Assembly: GCA_025330725.1 (NCBI GenBank)
Contig: JAIWND010000016.1
Span: 620,001-684,000 of the forward strand
Direction: 5' to 3'
DNA: 64,000 nucleotides
Source: Chlamydoabsidia padenii
Taxonomy: Eukaryota > Mucoromycota > Mucoromycetes > Mucorales > Cunninghamellaceae
Shown: positions 33,638 through 46,372 of the stretch, piece after piece
Layout: every line of letters begins with the position of its first letter
Numbering within the stretch: the stretch's first letter is position 1
Translations under genes and position numbers: made by a program
Notes under the pieces: model-generated
Told to the model about the DNA's origin: nothing
Database searches by the model: none
Seen by the model: the letters and a program-made list of their open reading frames with translations, nothing else

Positions 33638-36538
33638 ATGTCAGCTACCGCTGTACGGTATGTCTCATTCCCGTCATGACCTTCCAACAATGAATGAAAC
33701 GAAACAGTACCTTTTTACTAATCCTTGTTTTTATATATATTCAAACTAGTGTTGCTTTACGTGTTCGGCCACTCACACAAAAAGAAATATATTCCAGCTG
33801 CACCGAATGTATCACCTTTATAGAAAACGAACCACAAATCACTATTGGGCGGGATCACTCTTTTACTTACGATTACGTCTTTGCTCCACAATCATCACAA
33901 CGATCCATATATGAATCATCAGTATCACCGCTTGTTGAAAAGTTTACTGATGGGTAAGTAAAAGAAAGAAAACAACTAACCAATGATATGAAATCGATTA
34001 CATACTAATCACATTTGTCTCCTTTTTTTTTTTTTTTTTTGTTTGTGGTGATGCTATTTAGGTTCAATGCTACCATCCTTGCTTATGGGTAAGCGTTGAA
34101 TATGAATTGTTTGTTTTGTTTACTTGGACTTGATTAACTCACCCCCTTGTTTATTTTCTTTTTTTTATTGGTACATACCACTACGTAGTCAAACTGGATC
34201 AGGTAATTTGATATGACACCTTTTGACTCACATATATGTATGTGGTACTCAATATCATTCTCTCTCTCTCTCTCTCTCTCTCTTATACAAAGGAAAAACG
34301 TTTAGTATGGGAACAGCTCTTGATGGAAATATAAACTCTGAACAACAAGGTACGTACATCAACAAGGGAAAAAAAAAAAAAAGAAATACAGACTTATGCA
34401 TCTTAACCAACTCTTTTCATGTACCTCATATGTACGCAATAATGATATTGTTTTTAGGGATTGTACCAAGGTTTATCATTGACTTATTCGACCGAATGAA
34501 TCACAAGCATCAACAATCAACCAACGACTATCAAGTATACGTCTCCTTTCTCGAACTATATAATGAAGAATTTGTGGACCTGTTAAATATACCGGAGCCT
34601 GTCTCTTCTGGTAATCAACGAAGGCGTACTCAATCTGGTGGATTTCCTTCTGGTGGTCTCATTGGCGGATGCGACATTTCTATACGTGAAGATGTACAAG
34701 GAAATATATATTGGACTGGCGTACGTGAAGAACCATGCTCTAATCCTAATCAACTACTCTCTCTTTTGTCTCGTGGGTCTCTTTGTCGTACGACTGGCTC
34801 AACGGATATGAATGCTGTCTCTTCACGCTCACATGCTATTTTCTCGGTCATCCTTAAACAACAAATAGCTGACGATTACGATCAACCTCAACAACAATCA
34901 ACCTTAAAAAGAACCATTGTCAGTAAATTCCACTTTGTAGACTTGGCGGGATCGGAAAGGGTAAAAAAAAAACATACCTTTTTTATTTATTTATGAAACA
35001 GACCTTACATTTACTGACACTAGCTCCTTTTTTTTGGGGGGCTCCTTCCTACTCTTATAGCTGAAACGTACTAATGCTCAAGGCGATCGTGCACGTGAAG
35101 GTATTGCTATCAATTCCGGTTTACTTGCTCTTGGTAATGTCATCAGTGCTCTTGGCGATGAATCAAGAAAATCATCTCATGTACCTTACCGGGATTCCAA
35201 ATTGACTCGGCTTTTACAAGATTCCTTGGGTGGCAATTCTCAAACACTCATGATGGCATGTGTATCTCCTTCCGATTCCAACTTTCCTGAAACTCTCAGC
35301 ACTCTCAAGTATGCTAACCGTGCTCGAAACATCAAGAACAAGGTCTCTGTCAACGAAGAAAGCAATGGATCAACCGCCGAAGTCAGTCGACTCCGATCAC
35401 AGGTGGCACAACTTCGAATGGAACTGACCAATCTCCGGTCGGGTGGTGGTGGCATAAATTCGGCTTCTACTGGTACGACTGACATTGGTGCTATTCGGGC
35501 TTTGCGTGAAGAAATCAATCGACTACGAGACCGGGTGCAATCTATCTCTGATGAACTATGTGCTACTTCTACCGAACGCGACACTTTGTTGGTTGAACGT
35601 GAAATAAGCCAATGGTCGTCGGGTAATTGGCCTCAACTCTGGGAAGAATTGTTGAACAAGAAGCAAGACGACGACAAGATCAGTAACAGCGACACGCCCA
35701 CTCCTTCCTTGGTGCGATTCTCTCTCGAAAAGGGTGATGGTGATGAGAAAGGTGGCCCAGCTGCAGCGGTACACATGATTGCTCAATACCAACGCACTAT
35801 ACAACAGCTTCGCGATGAATTGGGCGATACACAAGACAGACTGGCGTTTTTTGAATCAACACAAACTCCAGCTTCCAACCTGACACCCTCTGGTTCGTTA
35901 TTCTCAACAGCACAAAAAATGAAAAGTGGTCGCCAATCGCCTCCAAGACAGACCACCACTCTTCGCAGGGGAACAACCAAACGGAAAACTGTCCGACATA
36001 GTGGCAGTGCTTCTACTCGCTCTCGTCGATCAAAGGTACCCGCGTCATTACATCGTCGTGCCTCACCAAACCCTGACAGTTTCCGTAGTGTACTACAACA
36101 GCAAAAAATCAACAAGTCTACTCATGTTGCTCAATACCAGCCTCCGCAACAACCTTGTGCTCTGGGATCTGATAATGACAACGATGATATCGAAAAATGG
36201 CTCAAGGAAACTATTGGTCCTTTCAACAATGACTCGTCTACTGATATTCGTACCGAAGTCCGTGATTCGATTCAAAAAGCAAAATCTGAAATTGAAAAGG
36301 GTATCAAGGTCCTTGAAGATGTAAAGGTAAGGAAATACTCAAAGGTATAGCTTATAATAACTTTTAACTTTTTTTATTTTTACTTTTGTATATTAGCCTC
36401 GAGAATCTGTCCACTTTGATTGTGATATACTAAACGACGATGAACTGTTTGTAAGACTACAATCAGATGAAAGCAATATTTACCTCGGTGATTTGGATCA
36501 AGAACTTCCTGAAGGACTGGTAAGTTATCTTGGAAACG

Positions 36539-36577
<39 letters not shown>

Positions 36578-39500
36578 ATCGCATATATTTAATTCTCATC
36601 TTTTTATTTTCTAGTGGAACGAGCATGCTTCAAGCTCTCAAGCAACAGTATCTTCCAATGGTGACGATCTCAGCTTGACAAATCCTCATAGTCGGGTGGC
36701 TTCTGTAGAAACTGCTATTACCTCGGATGCTGGAATCAACGAAAATGAAATAGCTTCTCTCTCCAACAACAATCCCCAGCTTGCTCGTATGATGGACCAA
36801 ATTCAAGCCGACATACACTTAAAAGAAGAACTGGTGGCTCAACTCGAAAAAAGTGAAGCAGAATATGGTCAACTTCGAAAGCGATTCCAAAGCAAGCTTT
36901 ACTCTCTTAGCCAAGAAATACTCAATCTCAGGCGTGAACGGGACAAGACGCAGGCAACTCTACAACAGCAACAGCAACAGCAACAACAGCAGCAACAACA
37001 ACAACAACAACATCGACGATCAAGTATAATCGGTAACAGCAATAATAGCCCTCGGGATCAACAGCAAGTACACGATGTCCGTCATGCCTATGAAGCCAAG
37101 ATGAAAAATCTTCTAAACCAACTGTCTGATCTTCGACGCAAATACTCTCAAACCTCCAGCGCTATCCAATCCTCTCGTAATCAAAATGAAAGCATGCTTC
37201 GGGCTCTTCGTGTCAATGTGGAAAGTCTCAAGGTGGAAAAGAAGCGAATGGTGAAACGCATGAAGGATGAAGCCGACCGGGTCAAGGAACAGATGATGGC
37301 GCACCAACGTGAAATCCAACAGCTTCGACGAAAACAATCACGCCACAACGAATGCAAACATCGAATGGAAAGGGAAACAAGACAACTACAACGCATGCTC
37401 CAAAAACGTACGGATGAATCGACAGTGACCAATGAACGCCTCAAACAACTTGTTGGTATCCTCAAGAAAGCGGTATGTGAAGGTGGAATGTTGGACGACA
37501 AGCTGATATCCAAATGTGCAGGCTTTTTGAACCTTGGGCAAATAAAACCGGTACGACGACGAACACCATCCACACGAAAGAAAAACAACTATAACAAGAT
37601 ACCATTGGAGGTCCGAGCAACGAAAAAGAAACATCTATTGGATCAAGCCCTTTTACAATTCATTCAAGGCAAACAGGCGATCTTGGAAATGCAACAGCTT
37701 ATGGAAAAACGGGATGTATTGGCTGGTGAAAAGTCCGAAATCATGATGGAACGTGCTGATCTTTTACAAGGAATCAATGGAGTGACTGATACTCTGGATA
37801 TTGCCGTCCAACAATGCATGGATGAACGCTTGGAAACTATTGGGGCGGAAATCAACTATATCAATGCTCGTATCTGTGGACTTCAAAATGATGCAGCTTA
37901 TGGTCTCCTCAACTATGGCGAAGAAGAAGAAGAAGATGACGATGATGACTTGATGTTGGCCTTGGAAGAACAATCTACGACAAGTAGTCTGGCGAACAGA
38001 ATCGAAAAACGTGTGACCTTTGCCGACCAAGTCATGGGTAATGGCGCTGCACCAACAGCACAACATCAGCAGGTGACCGGATCAAAAACTTTGGCAACAA
38101 AAAACACAGTATCTGACAACAACACTAATGAGTGGCATGACATTGACTATCTTGAAGAAAAATACGCCTTACCTGTTGGTTGCGATCCCGACACTGCACA
38201 TGACATGGCGATGAAACTCTTACACTCGTTGACCAGCGATGAATCTAACAAGGTGATGGAATCTCTCATCGACGATATCGTGGCCCTTCGAATGGATGAA
38301 TATGGACGACAAACCACTGTGCGACAATTAGAAAAGACAGTACAAGATCTCCGGTGCACCCTCTTTGTCATGCGAAAGGCGGCCAACTCTCACTCTGCTG
38401 AAACCCAAAAGAAGATCCTAAAGTTAAAACGTGTGCGTCGAACTTCGGTGTCCAGTATGGGCGATGCATCATCTTCGGCCTCATCGGTGATTCAACCTCC
38501 TAAACGAATCAGTGCAACGGAATCTCCCGTCAGTAACGATGACGATGACGACTCGGCTATCGATCTTCGGGTGGACGAACAGTACCAGCACTCTGGAACG
38601 ATATTTGACAAGATTTACAATGATGGTATTCGCGGAGCGATCATGTCACCTACTTGGAACGAATACCACAGCCGAAAGGACAATAACAACAATAACAACA
38701 ATGAAGAAAACGTGTCCTCCATTGGATCCACTCCTCAGCAACGTCAAAACAGTAACACTAGCGTCGAGTCACACCATTCGACACTTTCGGCCGCCACATC
38801 AGGTACAGCAGAAGGTCCCGTACGACCGTCGATCTCACCTTTGGCAGGACGCAGGGATTCCATGTCGTCACCGGAACAGTTTTTACAACAAATAACCAAC
38901 GCCGCAGAACTTCGTGGACCAGCAGAATTTGTACGTTATCAAGCCGATCGTGAATCATCGACCTCATCGATCAATAGCCGCCATATACGTCGAGCCTCAC
39001 TACAATCCGACTCTCTCTCATGGTCGTCTCACGGATCGTCGTCTCAACACCCTCATCGTCAATCATTCCCACCTTCTTTGCCACATTACCCCATTCCACC
39101 CAACCGCCAACCAGCCATGTCTTCATCCCTCGCCAACAGGAGACGGGCACAATCTTTACAACTGAATCAACATCCTTCAAAAATGGTACGACAGCGCTCT
39201 TTATTACGGGAACTGAGATCAGGTGTGAACATTCGTGATGCCAACAATAATGATACCACAGGATGTCATCAACCTTCACCATTGCAACAACAATTCCGAT
39301 TCAACGCATCACCCCCTGTGCCTCGACCCCAACATTCGGTTCAACATCTACCTTATCAGTATAATCATCAACAACAGCAACGACCGGCATCGGCTATGGC
39401 ACGAAACAGGCAAGACTTGAGCCGATCTCAAACACCAACAACTGGCAGCAGCATCTTTGACCGATTGGCCACTACTCATACTCAAGCATCTCAAGCCAGA

Positions 39501-39590
39501 CGGTCTCCTTCCTCTCTGGGTTTTCGACATTCATCGGGAAGTTTGGAGGAAATTCAACGCCGGTGGGAATACGAACAATCTGTACAATAG
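33638..39590 (+). CDS. Kinesin-4 family motor protein (KIF4/KIF21 type)
   Basis: Exons: 33638-33657, 33750-33953, 34062-34088, 34189-34202, 34293-34349, 34458-34960, 35061-36326, 36397-36519, 36615-39590; 1729 aa, all junctions in frame. An N-terminal motor begins [14 protein letters not shown]; the P-loop [15 protein letters not shown] (residues 84-91 core) is split over three exons, one only 14 bases. Switch I is [13 protein letters not shown] and switch II is VDLAGSE; the motor ends with [14 protein letters not shown], typical of kinesin-4. Long coiled coils (about 400-750), a poly-Gln run, poly-Asp/Glu, and a disordered Ser/Pro/Gln tail follow. Kinesin-4 motors act on spindle midzones, chromosomes or microtubule plus ends; cargo cannot be told from this tail. 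Confidence 0.88.
36539..36573. repeat. A35 homopolymer in an intron
   Basis: Uninterrupted A run in the last intron of the kinesin gene. Confidence 0.9.
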
Positions 39591-40521
39591 TAATAGACTA
39601 GTGATACAATATATCCTTTATATATAGTTACCCCTACATTATATTCTTTACATCCATTAGTCACTATGTATAGTCTTATTTAACCATTATCTTTTATAGT
39701 CCTTTCCCCCCTTGTATATTTATCTTTTTGTGTCTTTTTATTATTTATCAATAAAGTCAAAAACTGCATTTACATATCTTCTTCGTCATGACAGTATATC
39801 CCAGGATGGTTTCATCATCTGATCGGGTTTGTAATCCTTCCCACACAGTACCAATGTGGGAAGATGCATGCTCAAAGGTCTTCCATGAACCAATGAGCAA
39901 CGGCTCGATCTGATGCAAGTTGTGCGAACAATGATCTGGCGGGCAGATTCTATGAGCACGGGAAAGATTCCAAAAAAGGAAATGGTTTCAAGTAAGACGG
40001 GATTTTAACAATGAAACCATTGACCTGGTTTAAATGGCCCAAGCTGGATTTTTTTTTTGTATCGGTGACAATCAACTGGCTGTATATGAAAAGGACAAAC
40101 TTTGACCCATACGTTCCGCTACACGTGCCTGGTCGGATCTGTCAAAAGGTCGCATGAGTTTAATTTCACGTCCCGATATTGATTCCTTTTACCACCATGC
40201 ACTCTTTATGAACAACAATGGATCAAAATAACACTTTTTATTATAAATCATGTATAAAGGTATATGGATCATGAATTTATGACTTGTCAAATTGTCTGGG
40301 TGGGTTCCTTTTTTTCTGATGGCCTGTGTCTCACACCGGGGTTTAAAACTTTGACAATGTGTCACTTCAAGGGGACTTTTTCTTTGCCCTGATGTCTCAC
40401 TTGCAAGTGACTAGAACAATAAGAACACCCATCTTTTTTTTTTTTCTGATTCAACTTCCTTTCTTTTTTTTTATCTTTATCTTTTTCTTTATTTTATTTC
40501 CACTATACATACTTTCTTACA
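39591..40521. other. Intergenic region
   Basis: Kinesin 3' UTR (AATAAA near 39750), then the promoter of the zinc-finger gene. It contains two weak relatives of the recurrent motif (about 39998 and 40337) and a long T-rich leader (40432-40500). Confidence 0.45.
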
Positions 40522-41350
40522 ATGGCACCTAAAAGAAAATCACTCGGTCAAAAGAGCGAACCAAAGCTATTCCGCTGTACTGGATTCGGTGATTGTGATA
40601 TGGTATTCACAAGAAGTGAGCATTTAGCTCGTCATGCAAGGAAACACACTGGTGAAGTAAGTGATCTCATCCTCCTCGTTCCATCATTGTATTAACTCAT
40701 TTCGTTATCAAAAGAAACCTTACAAATGTGTAGTACCAGGGTGTGGTCGCATGTTTAGTCGATTTGATAACATGATGCAACACACACAGACACACAATAA
40801 GCAGGGCCATAAGAAAAAAGATCGCCGAAAATCAACGAATCATGCATTTCCACCATCGCGGTTTGAAAAAGAACCGTCTCCCGATGACAGCCTTCCTTTT
40901 TCACACCGATCACCACCCTCCATGATATCAAGTCGAACCTTACCTTTACCTCGAAGAATGTCTTATCATTCTTCTTCTTCACCACCACCACTACCACATA
41001 TGGATCCTCCATTGTTTTATCGCCGGGGGTCTTTACAATCCATTTCCTCCACCTCGTCTTCATTATCTACCGAATCGGGGCGACGACGATTATCAGCTGC
41101 CGATCTTCAAGTGCCTATTCATAGTTTTCAAGATGCTAGTAATGATAAAGCGATAGGTGGGGTGGTTGATATTAGCTCGGATGAATATGAAGCGCTTCAG
41201 GGAATCAGCAAGTTTTATTCTCAGGTGCACGATGATGATTCACCGCACCATCCTTCGCCTATGCTTTCAGCTCAGGTCGCTACTTTCAGACAAACTCTTT
41301 TACCTATCCAAGAATCCTGTCAACGTCAATTTAAAAGCTTTGCCATCTAG
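40522..41350 (+). CDS. C2H2 zinc-finger transcription factor (Com2/Usv1/Rgm1 type)
   Basis: Exons 40522-40656 and 40715-41350 (256 aa). Two adjacent fingers: C19-x5-C25-x12-H38-x3-H42 and C50-x4-C55-x12-H68-x3-H72, joined by the HTGEKPYKC linker that spans the splice junction. The finger sequence [20 protein letters not shown], with two fingers at the N-terminus, resembles the yeast Com2/Usv1/Rgm1 stress-regulator group. The remaining sequence is a disordered Ser/Pro-rich effector region with a short acidic segment ([12 protein letters not shown]). Target genes unknown. Confidence 0.85.
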
Positions 41351-41385
41351 TTTACATATTACTTTTTTATAATTAAAAAGAAAAG

Positions 41386-41453
41386 GCGGGATCTGAAAAA
41401 AATTCATGCATTTCAAACAAATTATCAAATTCAACTCCCGTTTCAAATCCCGA
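41386..41453. promoter_or_regulatory. Two one-mismatch motif copies in a convergent spacer
   Basis: GCGGGATCTGAA at 41386-41397 (plus) and TTCAAATCCCGA at 41442-41453 (minus-strand copy) face each other between two converging genes. These are not in an obvious promoter and are the clearest exception to the promoter pattern. Confidence 0.35.
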
Positions 41454-41554
41454 TATGGTTCACTACCTACAAGGCCAAAGAAAAAAAAAGAAATACATTC
41501 TTTTTTTTTATTACAGAGTGATAATACAAAGTTAAATAGAGTTACATATATAGT

Positions 41555-43000
41555 CTATCTTTTTGAGGGGGCAATTTGGACTTGAGGGACAGTTTGATCA
41601 AAGACCACGTAATTGTTACGTAAGAAAGTGTCACCAATGATGGCAAAGTCCAAGTCACCAGATCCAAACCCAGCAGTACATTTGGATCCATCCTTTTGGT
41701 AGATCAAGTTGTCGACAGGTACCAAAAAGTCTTTTCCGCCCATGGTTAATGCCAATGGCTTGAGTTTGGACTTGTTACATGGGATCGTATAGGTACCATC
41801 ACCATTATCCTTGGCCTTGTACGCTTTGGCTACATCTTTAGCAACAGAGGTAGGCAAAACAAGGAGAGTGGTGCCTGTGTCGAGGATACCCTTGAAAGAT
41901 CCATGGATTTTGCTCTTCCCAGCTTTCAATTGAGATACCGACACACCCCAGAATCCTATGAAAAGAGACATGTTGAGTGGATGCAAAAAAGGCATTATGT
42001 CATGCATTACCTTGAGACTTGTCGATTTTGACAGTGGTCAATTTGCCCTTGATATGCTTCTTGTTGTAGCCACCAAAAGTATATTCTGAGTTTAGAAAAT
42101 AAGGAAATGCATAAATTTTTTAAACTCGATACCATCATGTCCACTTACCACCTCCACCTCCTTCCTTGTCGTTGCCAAGCCAAACACCAAATATAGGTTT
42201 GGTCATCGTTTTGGATTCGATCAAGTTTGTAATGGGAGTCTTGGTGTGCTTGACACTGGCAATCGAAGGGAAGGCAAGTCCGAGGATACCATCCATGGGA
42301 TCACTACTGAAGGAAGCCGATTCTTGAGTAGCCAATTGGATGGTTTGTTTCTTGATCTTTAATCCACCGAGAGAAACAGTGTCTGTTGCTACAACACCGG
42401 AAGCGGTCGATCCATCGCCTAATCGAGTAACCCCGAGAGAAGAAAAGAAAAAGGAGGGGGAAAAGTTGATGCATTGATGTTTTCGCTTATTCATCTTATT
42501 CAGTTACCATATGCAATGCTCCAGTGGCGTCCGTCTTTCTTATAAGTACGGGATTTCTTGGGGTTGTACAACTTCTTTTTATGACTTTTGCATGAACTAC
42601 ATTGAGTAGCTAAATGTAAAAGTTGAGGGGGGGAGGGTTAATTGATAATTTACCAAAAAGGAAAAATGACCAACTTACATGCGATCCATAAATCAGATGA
42701 ACCTGTGTCGAAATTGACATTGAATTTTTGGGGCGGCGTTCCAATAGTGATTTGCCCATAGTACGCTAGATCGTAATGGTAGTCTTTCACTGGTACTTTC
42801 CCAATGGCAAGAGATTTGAGACCAGTGTTGTACTGAGCATACTTTGATACAGCACGGAATACTTCGTTGGTTGCATTTTTTTTATAGTGAGGATTGGCGG
42901 TTAAAGTGAACACGTTTGAGTGTTCCTGATGATGATGTGGAGCGGCGGAAGTGAAAGTCAGGGCTGCCAGGGTAGCAGCGATGCATGCAGTGATCTTCAT
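41555..43000 (-). CDS. Secreted aspartic protease (rhizopuspepsin-like, A1 family)
   Basis: Exons 42679-43000, 42508-42609, 42149-42418, 42011-42085, 41555-41955 (389 aa, standard for rhizopuspepsin precursors). Signal peptide [19 protein letters not shown], then a basic propeptide to about residue 70, then the mature bilobed protease. Catalytic aspartates are D98 in FDTGSSDLW and D282 in LDTGTTLLV. The active-site flap Tyr lies in SIAYGDGST, and a disulphide pair follows STQCSSC. The C-terminus [16 protein letters not shown] is typical. It acts outside the cell at acid pH in protein nutrition. The family is expanded in Mucorales, which supports the organism guess. Confidence 0.94.
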
Positions 43001-43944
43001 GATGACTGGAAGGATGAAAAAAAAAAAAAAAGGAAGGGAAGGGAGCGAAAAAAAAAAAGTGAGTGGAAGGGTTGATGAAGAAGAATCAGAAGAAAAAGAA
43101 GAAAGGTGCTTTCTATTTATACAAGTACACTTAGCTTAATGGTTAATCACTAATTCAAACACCGTCATCGTGTTGGTACGACATGAGAACATGATTATTG
43201 ACTGTTTCTAGAAGAGAGATGCAACAAATCTTGTTTTAGTATCAACCTAAACACTGAGGTTACGATTGTTAATTAAGCGTTCATATAGGACGGCAGATAT
43301 CAGATCATTGGTACTCACTAACCTATAATCCAAATAGAAGGAGGATCTACAAATTGATTGTCATCTGAATCAAAAAAACCCCATTACTACCACTTTCCTA
43401 GTTTTGCACGTACTCCTTAAAAAGGAATTAAATAGTGGGTGGGTGTCTTTTATGAAAGTGTCATTCGATATGCGATCAGCGTGGCCTACATGCGGGATTC
43501 GAAATTTTGAATCCTTTTCAGGAACAAGAAAATGACAGTTGGCGTGGTAAAACGGATCCAAAAAAAAAAGAAGGTGTTTTATTCAACTATTCTCTTTGTA
43601 ATAGGAAATATATGTATTTACATTGTTCCATGTCATATAATTGACCAGTCATTTGACTTGTTTTTTAGATACTGACTGGCACAATGACACTTTTTCCAAC
43701 AAAGAAACATGAATCAAAGGACAGTCGAATTGAAACCCAGCTGAAAATTTTTTTTATTTAGACACTGAGCAAAAAACAGACAAAAAGATTTTCCCTTCTT
43801 CTTTCCTTTTGTTTTCACCAACACACTCATTTCCACCCTTCCACCCTTTTTTGATTTCAAATCAACCTTTGACTTTGTCACTTGTTACTTGTAAATCAAC
43901 TTTTATATAAAAACCATCAAAAAAAATCGTAAAATCTTAAAAAT
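43001..43944. other. Divergent promoter region (protease and PABP)
   Basis: Contains GCGGGATTCGAA at 43492-43503 (one mismatch), a TATATAA at 43914-43920 close to the PABP ATG, and an A-rich stretch (43918-43944) just before it. No gene seen. Confidence 0.5.
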
Positions 43945-46028
43945 ATGTCTTCTCCTATCATGAACGCTGCTGCCGCTCCTGCTGCTGAAGCTCCTGTAGT
44001 CCCTCAACAACCCCAACAAGAAGAAATCAATGGTGCTGTCCCTTCCACCACTGCTTCTCTCTATGTCGGTGAACTCGATCCCTCTGTCACTGAAGCCATG
44101 TTGTTTGAAATGTTCAACATGATCGGTCCTGTCGCCTCTATCCGTGTGTGCCGTGATGCCGTTACCAGACGCAGCTTGGGTTATGCCTATGTCAACTTCC
44201 ACAATGTGGTCGATGGTAAGTAGTAATAATAATAATAAAAGAGGTGTGGTTATGACATGGTTTGACTAATCGGTGGACTTTATATGATTAGGTGAACGTG
44301 CTTTGGAAACTCTCAACTACACTTTGGTCAAGGGTAAGCCTTGCCGTATCATGTGGTCTCAACGTGATCCCTCTCTCCGCAAGACTGGCTCCGGTAACGT
44401 CTTCATCAAGAACTTGGATGTGACTATTGATAACAAGGCTCTTCACGATACCTTCTCTGCCTTTGGTAACATTTTGTCTTGCAAGATTGCTATTGACGAA
44501 AGCGGAAACTCCAAGGGTTATGGTTTCGTCCACTATGAAACTGAAGAAGCTGCCGAAAACGCCATCAAACATGTCAACGGTATGTTGTTGAACGACAAGA
44601 AGGTGTAAGTACCAAGAAGAAGACAAAAAAAAAAAAAAAGAACAAGGACAAGTTGGAAACTAGTGTAATTAATATTAATTTGTGATATAGGTTTGTTGGT
44701 CACCATGTCCCTCGCAAGGAACGTCAAGCCAAGATTGAAGAATTGCGTGCCAAATTCACCAACGTGTACGTCAAGAACCTCGATACCGAAGTTACCGACG
44801 ATGAATTCACCGCCATGTTTACCAAGTACGGTCCTGTCACCTCTGCTTTGATCTCCAAGGATGAAGAAGGTAAATCCAAGGGCTTTGGCTTTGTCAACTA
44901 TGAAAACTTTGAAGATGCTCACAAGGCCGTCGACAACCTCAACGAAACCGAACACAATGGTAAGACTCTCTATGTTGGTCGTGCTCAAAAGAAGGCTGAA
45001 CGTGAAGAAGAACTCCGTCGTCAATACGAACAAGCCAAGATGGAAAAGCTCGCCAAGTACCAAGGTGTCAACCTCTATGTCAAGAACTTGGATGATGATG
45101 TCGATGATGAAAAGCTCCGTCAAGAATTCTCTGTCTATGGTGTCATCACTAGCGCCAAGATCATGCGTGACGACAAGGAAAACTCCAAGGGCTTTGGTTT
45201 CGTCTGCTTCTCTTCTCCTGATGAAGCTACCAAGGCTGTCACCGAAATGAATGGTCGTATGATTGGCTCCAAGCCCATCTATGTCGCTTTGGCTCAACGC
45301 AAGGAAGTTCGTCGCTCTCAATTGGAAGCTCAAATGGCTCAACGTAACCAAATGCGTATGCAACAAGTAAGTGAAGGGAAAAAGGCAAAAAAAAAAAATA
45401 GGTCAACTAACTTTTTCCCTCTACCTTATAGGCTGTCCCTATGCCTGGTGCTCCTGGTTACATGCCTGGTGCTCCCATGTTCTATGGTCCTCCCGGTGGT
45501 TTCATGGGTCAAGGTCAACGTCCCGTCTTCCCTCCTAACGGTATGATGCCTCGTCCTCGCTGGGCTCCTCAACCTCAACAAGGTCAACCCATGGGTTATC
45601 CTCAAGGTTTCAACCCCAACATGCAAAGCCGTCCTCCTCGTGGCCCCCGTCCTGCTCGCGGTGCTGCTCATGCTCAAGGTAACCGTCAAGCTGCTGGTCA
45701 ACGTAAGCAACAACAAAACCGTACTGCCACTGCTGGTCAAGAACAACAAGATAGTGGTGCTTTGACTGCCGCTGCTTTGGCCTCTGCTCCTCCTGACATG
45801 CAAAAGCAAATGCTCGGTGAACGTTTGTACCCCTTGATCCATGCTCAACAACCTGAATACTCTGGTAAGATCACTGGTATGCTCTTGGAAATGGATAATG
45901 GTGAACTCTTGAACCTCTTGGAAGAACAAGCCGCTTTGGATAGCAAGATCGCTGAAGCTATGGAAGTCTTGAAGGCTCATATCTCTGCTGATGCCCCTGA
46001 AGCTGAAGCTGAAGAAACCAAGGCCTAA
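43945..46028 (+). CDS. PAB1: Polyadenylate-binding protein (PAB1)
   Basis: Exons 43945-44215, 44292-44604, 44691-45366, 45432-46028 (618 aa). Four RRMs in order: RRM1 from [16 protein letters not shown]2 from [12 protein letters not shown]3 from [12 protein letters not shown]4 from VNLYVKNLD, each with the RNP1 pattern (for example KGFGFVNY). A Pro/Met/Gly/Gln-rich linker follows, then a C-terminal MLLE domain (about 545-615, [19 protein letters not shown] and then [19 protein letters not shown]). Codon use is strongly biased to one set (GGT, CTC, AAG, GTC), as expected for high expression. It binds mRNA poly(A) and contacts eIF4G and PAM2 proteins. Confidence 0.97.
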
Positions 46029-46372
46029 ATACAGCTTGAATGATTGGACAATTTACGACATGATAATAATAAATTTTAGTTATAGTGGATTGGACATGAA
46101 ATGAATATGCATATGGTGGTTATATGTATATTTTGTGTGTGTGTTATTCTATTCACAATAGAATCAACTTAATAAAATCTTTTTTTGATTTGTCTTATAT
46201 TGTTGATGGTCTACATGGGATGGGTCTTTTTTATTGATTACAAAGAGCAACGTGTCATTGTTGTCAATTGTTGTCTTTTTAATGTGGAAGGGGTTAAGCG
46301 GGATTTGAAAATGTACTTTTTGTGTGTAAACAAGATTTTCTCTTCCTCCCTCTCCTTTTCTTTGTGATAAAA
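46029..46372. other. 3' UTR and QRI7 promoter
   Basis: PAB1 3' end (AATAAA near 46170), then an exact copy of the recurrent motif at 46298-46310, 63 bases before the QRI7 ATG. No TATA box seen there. Confidence 0.5.
46298..46310 (+). promoter_or_regulatory. GCGGGATTTGAAA motif, exact copy (QRI7 promoter)
   Basis: Exact copy in gene orientation, 63 bases upstream of the ATG. Confidence 0.5.

Noticed and set aside
44533..45366. 277-codon frame antisense to PAB1
   Set aside because: Shadow caused by strong codon bias in PAB1.
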